Under the pieces are notes generated by a model, which did not search any database, was not told the DNA's origin, and saw only the letters and a program-made list of their open reading frames with translations. Below are positions 56,605 through 64,000 of a stretch of DNA of 64,000 nucleotides, piece by piece (position 1 is the first letter of the stretch; each line of letters opens with the position of its first letter). This DNA comes from Opitutaceae bacterium. Lineage in GTDB: Bacteria; Verrucomicrobiota; Verrucomicrobiia; Opitutales; Opitutaceae. The stretch covers positions 1 to 64,000 of the forward strand of contig JAUYAK010000124.1 in the NCBI GenBank assembly GCA_030693515.1, given 5' to 3'. Made by a program: the position numbers and the translations under genes.

Positions 56605-57084
56605 TTAGCTTGCCTCTGCGGGAACCATGAATGCTACGCTACTCGACGTCGGTTGATTGAGTTGCAGCCAGTAACGTTTCACCAACTCCATCATTTCGCT
56701 CAAATCGAAAGGATTGGACGGCTTCACGAGGTAGGAGTTCGCGCCAAGCGAACAGGCCGTCTGAATGTCCGTTCGTTGCTGCGACGAAGTCAGCATAACG
56801 ACGAGCATCATATCCAATTCGCGCTGCTCGCGAATCCATTTCAGCACGTCGATTCCCATCACCCGCGGTAATTTCAAATCCAAGAGGACCAATGCGGGCA
56901 GCGGATACCGCGTGCGATCGCCGAAGTCGCCCTGACCGCTGAGATAGTTGATCGCCTGCGCCCCGTCTTCTACCACCTGGAGTCCGCTGGCGACTCCCGC
57001 CTTTTCCAACGCCATCCTCACGAAAACAACGTCATTTTCGTCATCCTCCACCAGCAGGATGGTCTGGGTGGTAATCGCATTCAT
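56605..57084 (-). CDS. Receiver-only response regulator 6 (Rcp1-like)
   Basis: A 159-residue receiver. Asp14-15 (VEDDEND), Asp69 (LLDLKLPRVMG), Thr99 and Lys121 (LVKPS) are all present. The longer beta3 loop and VLKWIREQRELDMM segment mark the Rcp1/CheY-like group often linked to phytochrome-type kinases. It stands alone between a hypothetical gene and the octamer repeat region. Confidence 0.92.
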   Translation of the reverse strand: MNAITTQTILLVEDDENDVVFVRMALEKAGVASGLQVVEDGAQAINYLSGQGDFGDRTRYPLPALVLLDLKLPRVMGIDVLKWIREQRELDMMLVVMLTSSQQRTDIQTACSLGANSYLVKPSNPFDLSEMMELVKRYWLQLNQPTSSSVAFMVPAEAS

Positions 57085-57281
57085 AATACTCCCGTTGACG
57101 CAGCCGGGACCAAAATTTGCTGCCTTGGCCGAGCGCCTATTTCACCAGGCACGCGATGCCGGTCGGAACCGGTAGATGCGCCAACAGCAGCGAGGACATT
57201 CTCAAACCACGCTCGAAGACCACGCCGCCCCCGATGGGGTAGCTGATTCTTAGCGGGACCGCCCTCAACTCTTCGCGCTCG

Positions 57282-57377
57282 ATGCCCGGATGCCCGGATG
57301 CCCGGATGCCCGGATGCCCGGATGCCCGGATGCCCGGATGCCCGGATGCCCGGATGCCCGGATGCCCGGATGCCCGG
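57282..57377. repeat. Twelve perfect copies of the octamer ATGCCCGG
   Basis: An uninterrupted 96-bp tandem array of ATGCCCGG. Because 8 is not a multiple of 3, copy-number change would shift any frame across it; the array is translatable in all frames on both strands as an 8-residue repeat, which is an artefact of periodicity. It lies in the 450-base gap between receiver 6 and a receiver relic; no gene is otherwise evident there (57085-57535). Confidence 0.95.
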
Positions 57378-57535
57378 ATTTTTTGAGAGTGGTTTACTCA
57401 GCTTCACGCAACCTAATTCTAGTCGTGGTCGTCACATTAGCGAGGACTGACTTGGGGAATCGCCCAGCGCGGCGGCAGCCGTCCCGAAAAGTTTACCGTG
57501 CTCGCCCAACCTCCGGCTCTTTCTAAATCGGGAAG

Positions 57536-57848
57536 GTGCTGCGCCAGACGTTTCCAGACTCGGAAATTTTTGGCGCCCGCGATGGGACCGAGGCGATGGC
57601 GATCCTGATGCGCCTCCGAGTGGACGCCGTCGTGACGGATAACAAAAATGTCGGCCATGTCGGGATTAGAGATGGTGCGGCAAATTCGACGAGCCGGTTC
57701 GCGAATTCCTATCATCATGCTCACCGGATCGGATGAGATTGAAAAGGACGCGTTGGACGCCGGAGTGACGATATTTCATCGCACATCGGAGTGGTCGAGC
57801 GTCGGCGCAGCTCTTCAGCGATGCTTCCAGCAGTCGGCAACGGATTGA
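57536..57848 (+). pseudogene. Frameshifted, N-terminally truncated receiver domain
   Basis: Two plus-strand frames together spell most of a receiver: frame one from 57536 (DGTEAMAILMRLRVDAVVTDNK) and frame two from about 57648 (MSGLEMVRQIRRAGSRIPIIMLTG, ending GAALQRCFQQS). The switch lies near 57645, right after the phospho-site Asp. The first strand with the acidic pair is missing. It belongs to the same subfamily as receiver 2. The 5' loss lies next to the octamer array. Confidence 0.8.
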
Positions 57849-57968
57849 CCCGACCGATTTCGAACCTGTGTGACCGAAGGAAATACAGGTTACAGTTCGC
57901 GGCATCGCATTCGGCTTTCTTGCCGGAGCGCACCGCAACCGCACTAACGATCAACGGCCCACCTACCG

Positions 57969-58364
57969 CTATTTCCCTTTTACCAGGCCGAGCGCCTTTT
58001 TGATATTTTGCACGCTCGGCAGAGAAATGCCCACCGCCTTGGCGACTTCGTTCCCGGTCTTACCGGCCTCAACGAGTTTTTTCACTTCAGCCCGCATGGC
58101 ATCGGTGATCTTCGCACGTTTCCGGCGTTTGCCGGCGGTCGTTTTGGCCCCCGCGGCTACAGCTACACGGGGTTTGCGGCCAGGCCGTCCGCGCCGCGTG
58201 CCAGATGCGTTGCGCACAGCGGCGATGAACGCATCGACGCTATTAAACCCATACATAGCCGGTAGTGTCGCGAGTTCGCTGGCGAGTTCGGACGCGATGG
58301 ACGCTTCGAGCTGTGCTACCTTGGCACGCGTAGCAGCCAATTCTTTGAGAATGTCGGTATTCAT
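57969..58364 (-). CDS. Small DNA-binding protein with resolvase-type HTH
   Basis: A 131-residue protein from the ATG at 58364. An N-terminal coiled coil (LKELAATRAKVAQLEASIASELASEL) is followed by a Lys/Arg/Ala-rich linker (GRPGRKPRV, AGKRRKRAK) and a C-terminal HTH like that of Hin recombinases (MRAEVKKLVEAGKTGNEVAKAVGISLPSVQNIKKALG). It could be a nucleoid-associated or regulatory protein. No catalytic resolvase domain is present. Confidence 0.8.
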   Translation of the reverse strand: MNTDILKELAATRAKVAQLEASIASELASELATLPAMYGFNSVDAFIAAVRNASGTRRGRPGRKPRVAVAAGAKTTAGKRRKRAKITDAMRAEVKKLVEAGKTGNEVAKAVGISLPSVQNIKKALGLVKGK

Positions 58365-58561
58365 GTTTCGGAGTGGCAGAGGGCAGTGAGCCTTGGCGAA
58401 ATCACACGCCTGTCGAGACTCACCGGCGAGCCGGCTAGGGACGAGAAGTAAGCATCCGTTGCAGGTGTCTTCCTCACGGGAAAAGCCCCGACCCGCCACC
58501 GCCCCCTAACTTGGCTGCGACCGTGGCCAACCCAAGAATTCGAGGAGCATGATTCGTTCTC

Positions 58562-58656
58562 GGGGAAAGGGCTTTCCCCGCACGCGAGTCTCCGTCTCGC
58601 GCTCCCCTTTCTAGCGGGGCTCCGCCCCGCAACGCCCCGACGCCGGCTCGCGCCGG
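58562..58656. repeat. Four consecutive hairpins
   Basis: Adjacent perfect stems: GGGGAAA/TTTCCCC (58562-58579), CGCGAG/CTCGCG (58583-58601), GCGGGGC/GCCCCGC (58614-58630) and CCGGC/GCCGG (58643-58656). No T-run follows. The array sits in a 377-base stretch without an intact gene (58365-58741), beside the RND pump relic, and may be a REP-like mosaic or recombination hotspot. Confidence 0.7.
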
Positions 58657-58741
58657 AATTCTTCTAGCTGGCCGCTGGCCGTCGCAAGAAATTCGCTCAG
58701 TCACCGGCTTCGCCCGCACCCCAGCAATCGCTCAGGCGCTT

Positions 58742-59017
58742 ACGGCCGGACTCGCGTTGATTCCGCTTGTCCTGTCCGCGCACGAACCGGGCAAGGAAAT
58801 CCTCTATCCGGTCGCCGTCGTGATTCTCGCCGGATTGGTCAGCTCCACGTTCCTCGACATGGCCGTTACCCCGGCCGTGTTTTTCCGATTCGGTCGCAAG
58901 GCCGCCGAGCGCGCGCTGGCGCGCGCCCGCATCGATCCACTCGCCGAGCCGGCTCCCAAGCGCGACGGTCTTCGCGAGTTCTCCTTGCATCTTCGGTTTC
59001 AAGCGGCCTGCACTTAG
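58742..59017 (+). pseudogene. C-terminal relic of an RND metal-efflux pump
   Basis: About 91 codons match the C-terminus of the pump at 29677-32844: [33 protein letters not shown], and [20 protein letters not shown]. The preceding 1000 residues are absent. The relic lies on the opposite strand from the intact pump. It marks a deletion or rearrangement end point. Confidence 0.9.
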
Positions 59018-59463
59018 CTCAGAGTCCAGGAAACCGCGGGATCATCGGGCCAAGCAGAGCCGCAAAGCGGTTGACCGCACCGGTCCGTCATGTCGATCGC
59101 GATGCGAAGCGGCTCGCCGCGCCGCGTCGCGGCCTTGATCTGTTTCCATGTCAGGTGCGAGAGGTGAACTTTCAGCCGACGGAACATCTGAAACGTCGGA
59201 GTGGAACCGCCCCGGCCCCAAGAAAGGTAGAAGAAGCGTTCGTCGCGCGGACCCTGCGCGTAAGGTCCGATAAAATTCGGCACCCCGTCGAAATCCGTCA
59301 CACGGAAATCCGGCGTGAATACCATTTTTCCAACCGCGGCCGGCACGATGTTCACCACGTCGCGGTCTCGTTGAATGCCGAGAAAAACTGCTTCGCCCGC
59401 ACAGGCCGCAGGCAGCCGGAGGCAGCGGACTTCCACGGTTATGCTTAGAGGCAACGACGCCAT
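59014..59463 (-). CDS. DUF5990 family protein
   Basis: A 149-residue protein from the ATG at 59463. The segments LSITVEVRCLRLP, VFLGIQRDRDVVN, GPYAQGPRDERFFYLSWG and FQMFRRLKVHLSHLTW fit my recollection of the DUF5990 family, cytoplasmic proteins of unknown function. Its 3' end overlaps the pump relic by 4 bases, an unusual junction. Confidence 0.72.
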   Translation of the reverse strand: MASLPLSITVEVRCLRLPAACAGEAVFLGIQRDRDVVNIVPAAVGKMVFTPDFRVTDFDGVPNFIGPYAQGPRDERFFYLSWGRGGSTPTFQMFRRLKVHLSHLTWKQIKAATRRGEPLRIAIDMTDRCGQPLCGSAWPDDPAVSWTLS

Positions 59464-59554
59464 GCCCGCCGAAACTGAAATCGCGTCGGTGGGAGTGCAA
59501 GGCGCGCATCGCTTGCGCCGGGGCGCTCCGCCGTCACCATGCGGCGTCAAACCG

Positions 59555-59690
59555 ATGAAGCTGACGACCGTTCTCACGTTCCTGCTCCTGTTGGCCGTGC
59601 CGGGTTTCGGTGCGGTGCCCGAGTATCGATCGATGGGTCAGGATATTTTCGACCCGAAGGCGGGAGCTGAAGTCTTGATCGCGAAATCCT
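59555..59690 (+). pseudogene. Possible truncated gene start with signal peptide
   Basis: From the ATG at 59555 the frame gives a convincing signal peptide (LTTVLTFLLLLAVPGFGA) and about 25 mature residues (PEYRSMGQDIFDPKAGAEVL), then turns into non-coding-like Ser/Arg-rich sequence that is antisense to the transfer genes. A gene interrupted near 59690 by the end of the transfer block would explain this. Confidence 0.45.
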
Positions 59691-59702
59691 CGCCATCATC
59701 CG

Positions 59703-59936
59703 TCATGGTGGCGAGTAGCGTTCGCAGGGCCACATGGCCGTCGATAAGTTCAGTCGCGGCCTCAAATAGATCAGGCCACCTACGGGGTGCGCTGCCGGGC
59801 GCATCCGCGCTCCCGCAATTTCGTGCGCCTTCATGTCGAGACACGCCACCGCGACGACGGGGTGGAGGTGGGCGGACTCGCTTCGGGGGATGTCCGTCGC
59901 ACGCAGGACCAGATTTTCCCCTTGCGCGGCCGTCAC
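59703..59936 (-). CDS. Small protein after the AAA+ gene, possibly frameshifted
   Basis: A 77-residue frame with a GTG directly after the AAA+ stop. The first 55 residues (AHLHPVVAVACLDMKAHEIAGARM) look coding. From about 59770 the neighbouring frame reads FEAATELIDGHVALRTLLATMT and continues to 59638, suggesting a one-base frameshift in an originally longer protein. No family is recognised. Confidence 0.45.
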   Translation of the reverse strand: MTAAQGENLVLRATDIPRSESAHLHPVVAVACLDMKAHEIAGARMRPAAHPVGGLIYLRPRLNLSTAMWPCERYSPP

Positions 59937-60887
59937 TCAGGCCGTCGGCGCAATTAGTCCCAAGCGACTGCCATCGCCGGTCACGACGAGTTGGCCCGAG
60001 GATTTCTCGCCGCGCAACAGCGCGTCGGCGAGAGCGTCCTGCATGAACCGCTCCACTGCTCCGCGCATCGGGCGTGCGCCCAGCGAGCGATGGTAACCTT
60101 GCCGCACCAGGAATTCGATCGCATCCGCGCTCACCTCCACGGTGTGACCCATGGCAGAGAGGCGGGCGATTTCGCTTTCGATCATCCCGGCGCAGATCGC
60201 GCGTTGGGTGGCGTAGTCGAGACGGCCGAATACCACGATTTCGTTGACGCGGCCCACCAGTTCCGGGCGCAGCCGCTCGCGCACCCGCATCAACACCGTG
60301 CGTTCGACCGACGCGAACGGCGCGGATTCCATGCGCATGGTTTCTTCCGACCCGATGTTCGAGGTGCAAACGATATAGAACGGCCGCAAGTCCAACGTCT
60401 CGCCGGTGGCCAGCGTCACGCGAGCGTCCTCGAGGATTTGCAGGAATAAGTCCAAGACCAATGGATGCGCTTTTTCGACTTCGTCGAAAAGCAATGTGCC
60501 GCGTGTCGCAGTTCGCAGCGCGCGCCCAAGCAAGCCGCGATCATCGCGGCTCTCGCCGAGGAGTTTATCGACGGAGCCCTGGAGTTGATATTCGGACATG
60601 TCGAACCGCACCGGCGCCGCACCATCGAAGAGATAGTCCGTGAACACATTGGTCGTCTCCGTTTTTCCCACGCCCGTCGGTCCGACCAAGAGGAAGGAGC
60701 CGCGCGGCCGGCGCGGATGCGCGAACCCAAGTTCGCCACGCGTCAGCACCGAACAGATGCGGGGCAGCGCATGTTGCTGGCCCCGAATCTTGGCGGCCAG
60801 ATGGGACGGCAGTCGGCGCAGTCGATCCGTCGTGGCGGAGCCGTTGCCGCCGGTCGTAACCGCTGACGCGCTCAATTGCGAAACCAT
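59937..60887 (-). CDS. Clp-type AAA+ ATPase of the transfer region
   Basis: A 316-residue protein corresponding to the second AAA+ module of ClpA/ClpB: Walker A GPTGVGKTETTN (about 69-80), DMSEY pore-loop region, Walker B LLFDEVEKAHP, sensor 1 CTSNIGS and sensor 2 GARPMRGAVERF. The N-terminal domain, the first AAA+ module and the ClpP-binding loop are absent. Its start overlaps the coupling-protein gene by 16 bases, tying it to conjugation. It could unfold or remodel a transfer protein such as the relaxase. Confidence 0.92.
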   Translation of the reverse strand: MVSQLSASAVTTGGNGSATTDRLRRLPSHLAAKIRGQQHALPRICSVLTRGELGFAHPRRPRGSFLLVGPTGVGKTETTNVFTDYLFDGAAPVRFDMSEYQLQGSVDKLLGESRDDRGLLGRALRTATRGTLLFDEVEKAHPLVLDLFLQILEDARVTLATGETLDLRPFYIVCTSNIGSEETMRMESAPFASVERTVLMRVRERLRPELVGRVNEIVVFGRLDYATQRAICAGMIESEIARLSAMGHTVEVSADAIEFLVRQGYHRSLGARPMRGAVERFMQDALADALLRGEKSSGQLVVTGDGSRLGLIAPTA

Positions 60888-62359
60888 GACGGCACCTTTC
60901 CATCCGCTCCACAGGGCGGGAGCGTGACCTTGCGAAACCCGCCATTGCAGTGCTGCACCACGGCTTCAAACCGCCGCAGCTTTCGGAGCTGATACGGTTC
61001 GAACCAGTATTTATCCTCGTCCGTCACGGAGGTGCTGCGCTTGCCGCCGGTATAACCAACGGTGCGCTTCTTGGCCTTGCGCTTCCCGATCGTGTCCGCC
61101 GCGATCTTCGCGGACTCCTCGTCAGCCGCACAGAAAGTGACCCGGTTGGCCATGTTGGCGATGAAGACCTTTGCTTTTCGCTCATCCCCCATCGGCGGAA
61201 TGAGGGATTGATACGACTGCGTTGCGGCCACCACAGTGGCGCGCGCCTCGCGAATCACATCGACCACATTGTAGTCGGACATCCCGTCGTCGGAGGCGGT
61301 CACGATTTTCTGTGCTTCGTCCGCCCAGAGAATGAGGAGGTTGTCATTCGCACGCACGGCGGCCGGTTTGTCGAATCGGCGCAACGCCTGGGAGTAGAAC
61401 GAAAGTTTCAAGAGCGTATTGATATAGCGGCGCTCGACTTGAAACCGCTGGGGCATCGAAACGCATACGATCTTGCCGAGCGCCAAATCGTCGAAACTGA
61501 AACTCGGATTCGAGGGGCAAAAAACTTCCGCCATGCTCGGCTCCGCAAAATAGTGGAGGTAGTTCGCGATGGTCGTTTTGATGCCACCGAGCTGTTCGGC
61601 CGGTTGCGCGCGAAACGCACTTTCGTAGTGCTCCACCAGTGCCCGTGACTCCGGGGTATTTTGCTCTCCCAGCACTTCCATGGCTTCCGCCAGCGCTTGG
61701 TCCGAGGTGAGCAGGCGATACGTTCTCGCCAGTGTCACCGGCACCCCGGCCGTCGCCAGGACATGGAACGCGAACTCCATCTGCACCTGGGCCTGCATTC
61801 GGAAAAACGTTTGCTCCGAGCGCTGGCCGACCGAAGCGGCCACGTCACAGACGATCTTGGCCTTGGCGGAAAACGGCAGATGGGGATTGGCCAGAAAATT
61901 AAACGTGTGCACCGGTTTCCAGTCGGATGCCGCATCGGATGGCCGGACCTGCAAGAGAATCAGATCTTTCTCGCGGCCGAGTTCGCGCAACATTGGGCGC
62001 AGCGTTTCCCAATACAGCCCCTTGTCATCGACGCAGACGCCGCCCCAATTCGGGCAATTCTGCGACACCTGCCACAGCATCCGATTGATCGCAGCACTCG
62101 TCTTGCCCGTGCCGACCTGCCCAGTGATGAGCCAGCCCCGGCAAAAGTCTTCCATCGGCCATAAGAATCCGCCCAAGCGCAACACGGGCTTCGCCATTCG
62201 GCGTCGCGAGTTGCTAACGGCGCAGTAAAGCTGCCAGCACGCGAACACCGCAAAACCGCTGGCGACGCCGCGCGCGATGAAAGCGCCAGGCCACAGCGCG
62301 AACGCGATCCAGACGCTCCCAGCGGCAAGCAAGAGATTCAGCAGCATATCGCGGCGCAT
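60872..62359 (-). CDS. virD4: VirD4/TraD-type coupling protein
   Basis: A 495-residue ATPase from the ATG at 62359 (a TTG at 62389 is possible). Two N-terminal membrane helices (about 8-45) are followed by Walker A (ITGQVGTGKTSAAIN), Walker B (LLILWADEAQ) and the C-terminal segment NRVTFCAADEESAKIAADTIG shared with TraD/TraG proteins. Coupling proteins bring the relaxase-DNA complex to the secretion channel. It lies between a small gene and the AAA+ gene. Confidence 0.93.
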   Translation of the reverse strand: MRRDMLLNLLLAAGSVWIAFALWPGAFIARGVASGFAVFACWQLYCAVSNSRRRMAKPVLRLGGFLWPMEDFCRGWLITGQVGTGKTSAAINRMLWQVSQNCPNWGGVCVDDKGLYWETLRPMLRELGREKDLILLQVRPSDAASDWKPVHTFNFLANPHLPFSAKAKIVCDVAASVGQRSEQTFFRMQAQVQMEFAFHVLATAGVPVTLARTYRLLTSDQALAEAMEVLGEQNTPESRALVEHYESAFRAQPAEQLGGIKTTIANYLHYFAEPSMAEVFCPSNPSFSFDDLALGKIVCVSMPQRFQVERRYINTLLKLSFYSQALRRFDKPAAVRANDNLLILWADEAQKIVTASDDGMSDYNVVDVIREARATVVAATQSYQSLIPPMGDERKAKVFIANMANRVTFCAADEESAKIAADTIGKRKAKKRTVGYTGGKRSTSVTDEDKYWFEPYQLRKLRRFEAVVQHCNGGFRKVTLPPCGADGKVPSWFRN

Positions 62360-62415
62360 GGCGCCTACGATAACTGACCTTCGAATCAAAATTCGGGTTA
62401 GAACGGTTCGCCGAT

Positions 62416-62799
62416 TTATTGGGACGGTTCGCGGATTTCAGCTGCGCCTGACCGGGGACGCACTTCGATACGCGTGATGAAGGGTTGCCCGGCCTCACCG
62501 GGCGGCCGGTAGTCCGGCGGAAAATCCCGCACCGAACTCACGCGGAACGCCGCCAGATCGGGCAGCAGCGCCCGCAGTTTCCGACCTTGAATCACTACGA
62601 CGTGGTTGGGAAAGGAAAGTTCGAGCCGAGTGCTGCCTCCTAACTTCGCATTGGCGAACTGCGCCCACGGCAGCACCCACGTATCGCCTTCCCAAATGGA
62701 CACGACGAGCGTCGCGACCGGCGCGGAAGCGACCACGAACGCGGCCTCTGCCGTTTGTGTTGCGCGGCGTTCAGCGAGTTCTTCACGGAGTGTGCTCAT
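62416..62799 (-). CDS. Small protein between relaxase and coupling protein
   Basis: A 127-residue protein whose ATG overlaps the relaxase stop (ATGA). The middle is beta-rich (PVATLVVSIWEGDTWVLPWAQF, RLELSFPNHVVVIQGRKL), resembling a small single-domain binding protein. No family recognised; its coupling to the relaxase suggests a relaxosome role. Confidence 0.7.
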   Translation of the reverse strand: MSTLREELAERRATQTAEAAFVVASAPVATLVVSIWEGDTWVLPWAQFANAKLGGSTRLELSFPNHVVVIQGRKLRALLPDLAAFRVSSVRDFPPDYRPPGEAGQPFITRIEVRPRSGAAEIREPSQ

Positions 62800-64000
62800 A
62801 CGGCGACGCGATGGCGGACCTGTTGTTTCTGGCCTTGCTGGACGATGGCCATATGCGCGTTGTGCAGACGCGTGCGCTCGACGGCTTCGAGCACGCGCGC
62901 CGATTCTTCGGCCGCCTGCCGGCGTTCTGCCTCTGCCGTGATCTCATTTTGCAGATCCATCGCCAACTCACGACCGCCGACGCGCACCACATTGGCGCGC
63001 AGTTCGTCACGGTCGGAGGTGAAAACCATGACGCGCTTCCGCCCGCGGGAAATCGTGACATACCACTGTTCCGCACTCGTCGCGGCGCGATTCGCCGCAT
63101 CCGAGAAAAGCACCGTATCCACGGTCTTGCCCTGCGAACCATAGGAGGTGACGGCGTAGCCGCGGACCAGCACGCATTGCGCGGGCGCGACAGTCTTTCT
63201 CTTTCCCTCCGCGCCCGCCACGCTCAGCACTCCGTCAGCGGCGATGCTGTGCACGGTCACGAGTTCGCCATTGTTGAGCGGCAGCCCCTCGCGAGACGTT
63301 GCGTTCAGCTTGAGCTGCAATCGGTCGCCCGGCGCAATCTCCAGCTCGCGGCGGGTAGTGACGACGATGCGCTTGGCGTAATGGTAGCTCAGGGTCGAAC
63401 GCCGCCCGTTCTTGATGATGACGAGACCGCGAGCATTCGCCTCGACGATCTCGCAGAGTTCGCCTTTGGCGTAGCGACCGTAGCGCTGAATGAAACACGC
63501 ATATTGGCCGAGCCGGTAAAAACGCGGGTCGCGTTTTTGGGCTTCGCCCAAGTCAACTGGCTGGAAAGTCGGAAGCGTCTTGCCCGTCTTGATCTGGCCT
63601 GAATCCCGCAGCCGAGTGCGAACCGTTTCGTTCACGGCGTTTGCCTCGTCTCGGGTTTGCGCGACCACCAGTGCATTCTCGTTCCGGCCGACCGCCGCGA
63701 GATATTCGTCCGCCAGCCTAGCGCGCCGCTCCCCACCGCCGCATTCGCGCACGCAGCCGAGCCGGTCGAGCCGGTCGTATGAACCGACAATGTCGCCGGT
63801 CGCAGCAGCTTTGACCGCGGCGCGATACTGGCGGATGAAGCCCCGTTCTTTGGCCGACGCACCGAGAGCCGGATCTTGCCGGCGAATCTCTCTCAGCACC
63901 GCCGGTTTCAGCCGGGCGTGCTTCTCAATCGCGCGGAGCGCGTCGGAGGCCGCAACCGCGCCATGCTGGCGCGTGTCGCCGGAAAGGATCAGCCGGCCGG
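62796..64000 (-). CDS. traI: MobF-type relaxase/helicase TraI, C-terminal part (5' end outside window)
   Basis: At least 401 residues, open to the window edge. It is the SF1 helicase half of a TrwC/TraI relaxase: motif III GDTRQHGAV at the edge, motif IV region ALVVAQTRDEANAVNE, motif V YAVTSYGSQGKTVD and motif VI YVTISRGRKR, followed by a helical tail. MobF relaxases nick oriT and unwind the transferred strand. The N-terminal relaxase domain and oriT should lie to the right of the window. Confidence 0.93.
   Translation of the reverse strand, partial: GRLILSGDTRQHGAVAASDALRAIEKHARLKPAVLREIRRQDPALGASAKERGFIRQYRAAVKAAATGDIVGSYDRLDRLGCVRECGGGERRARLADEYLAAVGRNENALVVAQTRDEANAVNETVRTRLRDSGQIKTGKTLPTFQPVDLGEAQKRDPRFYRLGQYACFIQRYGRYAKGELCEIVEANARGLVIIKNGRRSTLSYHYAKRIVVTTRRELEIAPGDRLQLKLNATSREGLPLNNGELVTVHSIAADGVLSVAGAEGKRKTVAPAQCVLVRGYAVTSYGSQGKTVDTVLFSDAANRAATSAEQWYVTISRGRKRVMVFTSDRDELRANVVRVGGRELAMDLQNEITAEAERRQAAEESARVLEAVERTRLHNAHMAIVQQGQKQQVRHRVAV

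Noticed and set aside
57282-57377. CRISPR-like array
   Set aside because: Units are 8 bp, contiguous and without spacers, and no cas gene is present; it is a microsatellite.
57081-57407. Repeat protein encoded across the octamer array
   Set aside because: Any 8-bp repeat without a stop gives an 8-residue repeat in every frame; no ribosome site or flanking domain supports it.

Overview
The window is high-GC DNA that reads like a Verrucomicrobiota genome, most likely an Opitutaceae relative. This placement rests on protein flavour (monomeric isocitrate dehydrogenase, family composition, interspersed GCTAAT-type short repeats); there is no rRNA or other phylogenetic marker here, so it is an inference. 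Ordinary chromosomal genes (monomeric isocitrate dehydrogenase, an HAD phosphatase) lie at the far left. From about 2.3 kb to the right edge the window looks like the body of a conjugative element carrying a very large metal-resistance cargo.

Layout. (1) 2.8-12.4 kb, minus strand: a compact P-type/VirB-like type IV secretion operon transcribed right to left in the order virB2, virB3, virB4, lipoprotein, virB5/trbJ, lipoprotein, virB6/trbL, virB8, virB9, virB10, lipoprotein and two small genes, closed by a strong terminator. No VirB11 ATPase is present. (2) 12.5-29.7 kb: a copper block: AraC regulator, Cu P1B ATPase, a CorE-like ECF sigma factor with a Cys-rich tail, Spy-like protein, ferric-reductase-like flavoprotein, twin 43-residue peptides, CopB, CopA multicopper oxidase, a TylF-type methyltransferase, a double DUF305 protein, a secreted beta-propeller, DUF3347 and heavy-metal-binding-domain proteins, a receiver protein and an HMA-like/FkbM fusion. 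(3) 29.7-36.7 kb: an RND efflux CBA operon divergent from a cnrYXH-type signalling operon (anti-sigma, CnrX metal sensor, CnrH sigma), with matching back-to-back promoter motifs between them. (4) 37.5-47.7 kb: a Czc/nickel block: czcCBA, an unusual P1B ATPase with SPA in place of CPC, RcnA with an inserted metal-binding domain, and His-rich accessory proteins. (5) 48-50.8 kb: a membrane module with a MauE/DoxX-like protein, two PepSY-type proteins and a DUF2269-like protein. (6) 51-58.4 kb: a regulatory archipelago of six intact receiver-only response regulators, one frameshifted receiver relic, two XRE regulators, a resolvase-type HTH protein and several small orphans, with no histidine kinase or output domain. 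(7) 58.5-59.7 kb: a recombination scar with four consecutive hairpins, a C-terminal RND pump relic, DUF5990 and a probable truncated gene. (8) 59.7-64 kb: the DNA-processing side of conjugation: a Clp-type AAA+ protein, VirD4/TraD coupling protein, a small protein and the C-terminal helicase part of a MobF/TraI relaxase running off the window.

How it works together (inference). Two independent extracytoplasmic-function sigma circuits appear to run the cargo. A CorE-like sigma is likely tied to a GTGTAAGGAAC-type promoter found before copA, the TylF-type methyltransferase and possibly other copper genes. A CnrH-like sigma, restrained by CnrY and CnrX, is likely tied to TGAGGGA-N15/16-CGTTGAA promoters that fire both the sensor operon and the RND pump operon. 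The pilin gene of the secretion system sits directly behind an 82-nt multi-segment hairpin that covers its ribosome-binding site. The most novel-looking parts are the receiver-only cluster, the HMA-like/FkbM fusion with a second methyltransferase in the copper regulon, the twin GCxxHH peptides, and the AAA+ protein in a transfer module lacking VirB11.
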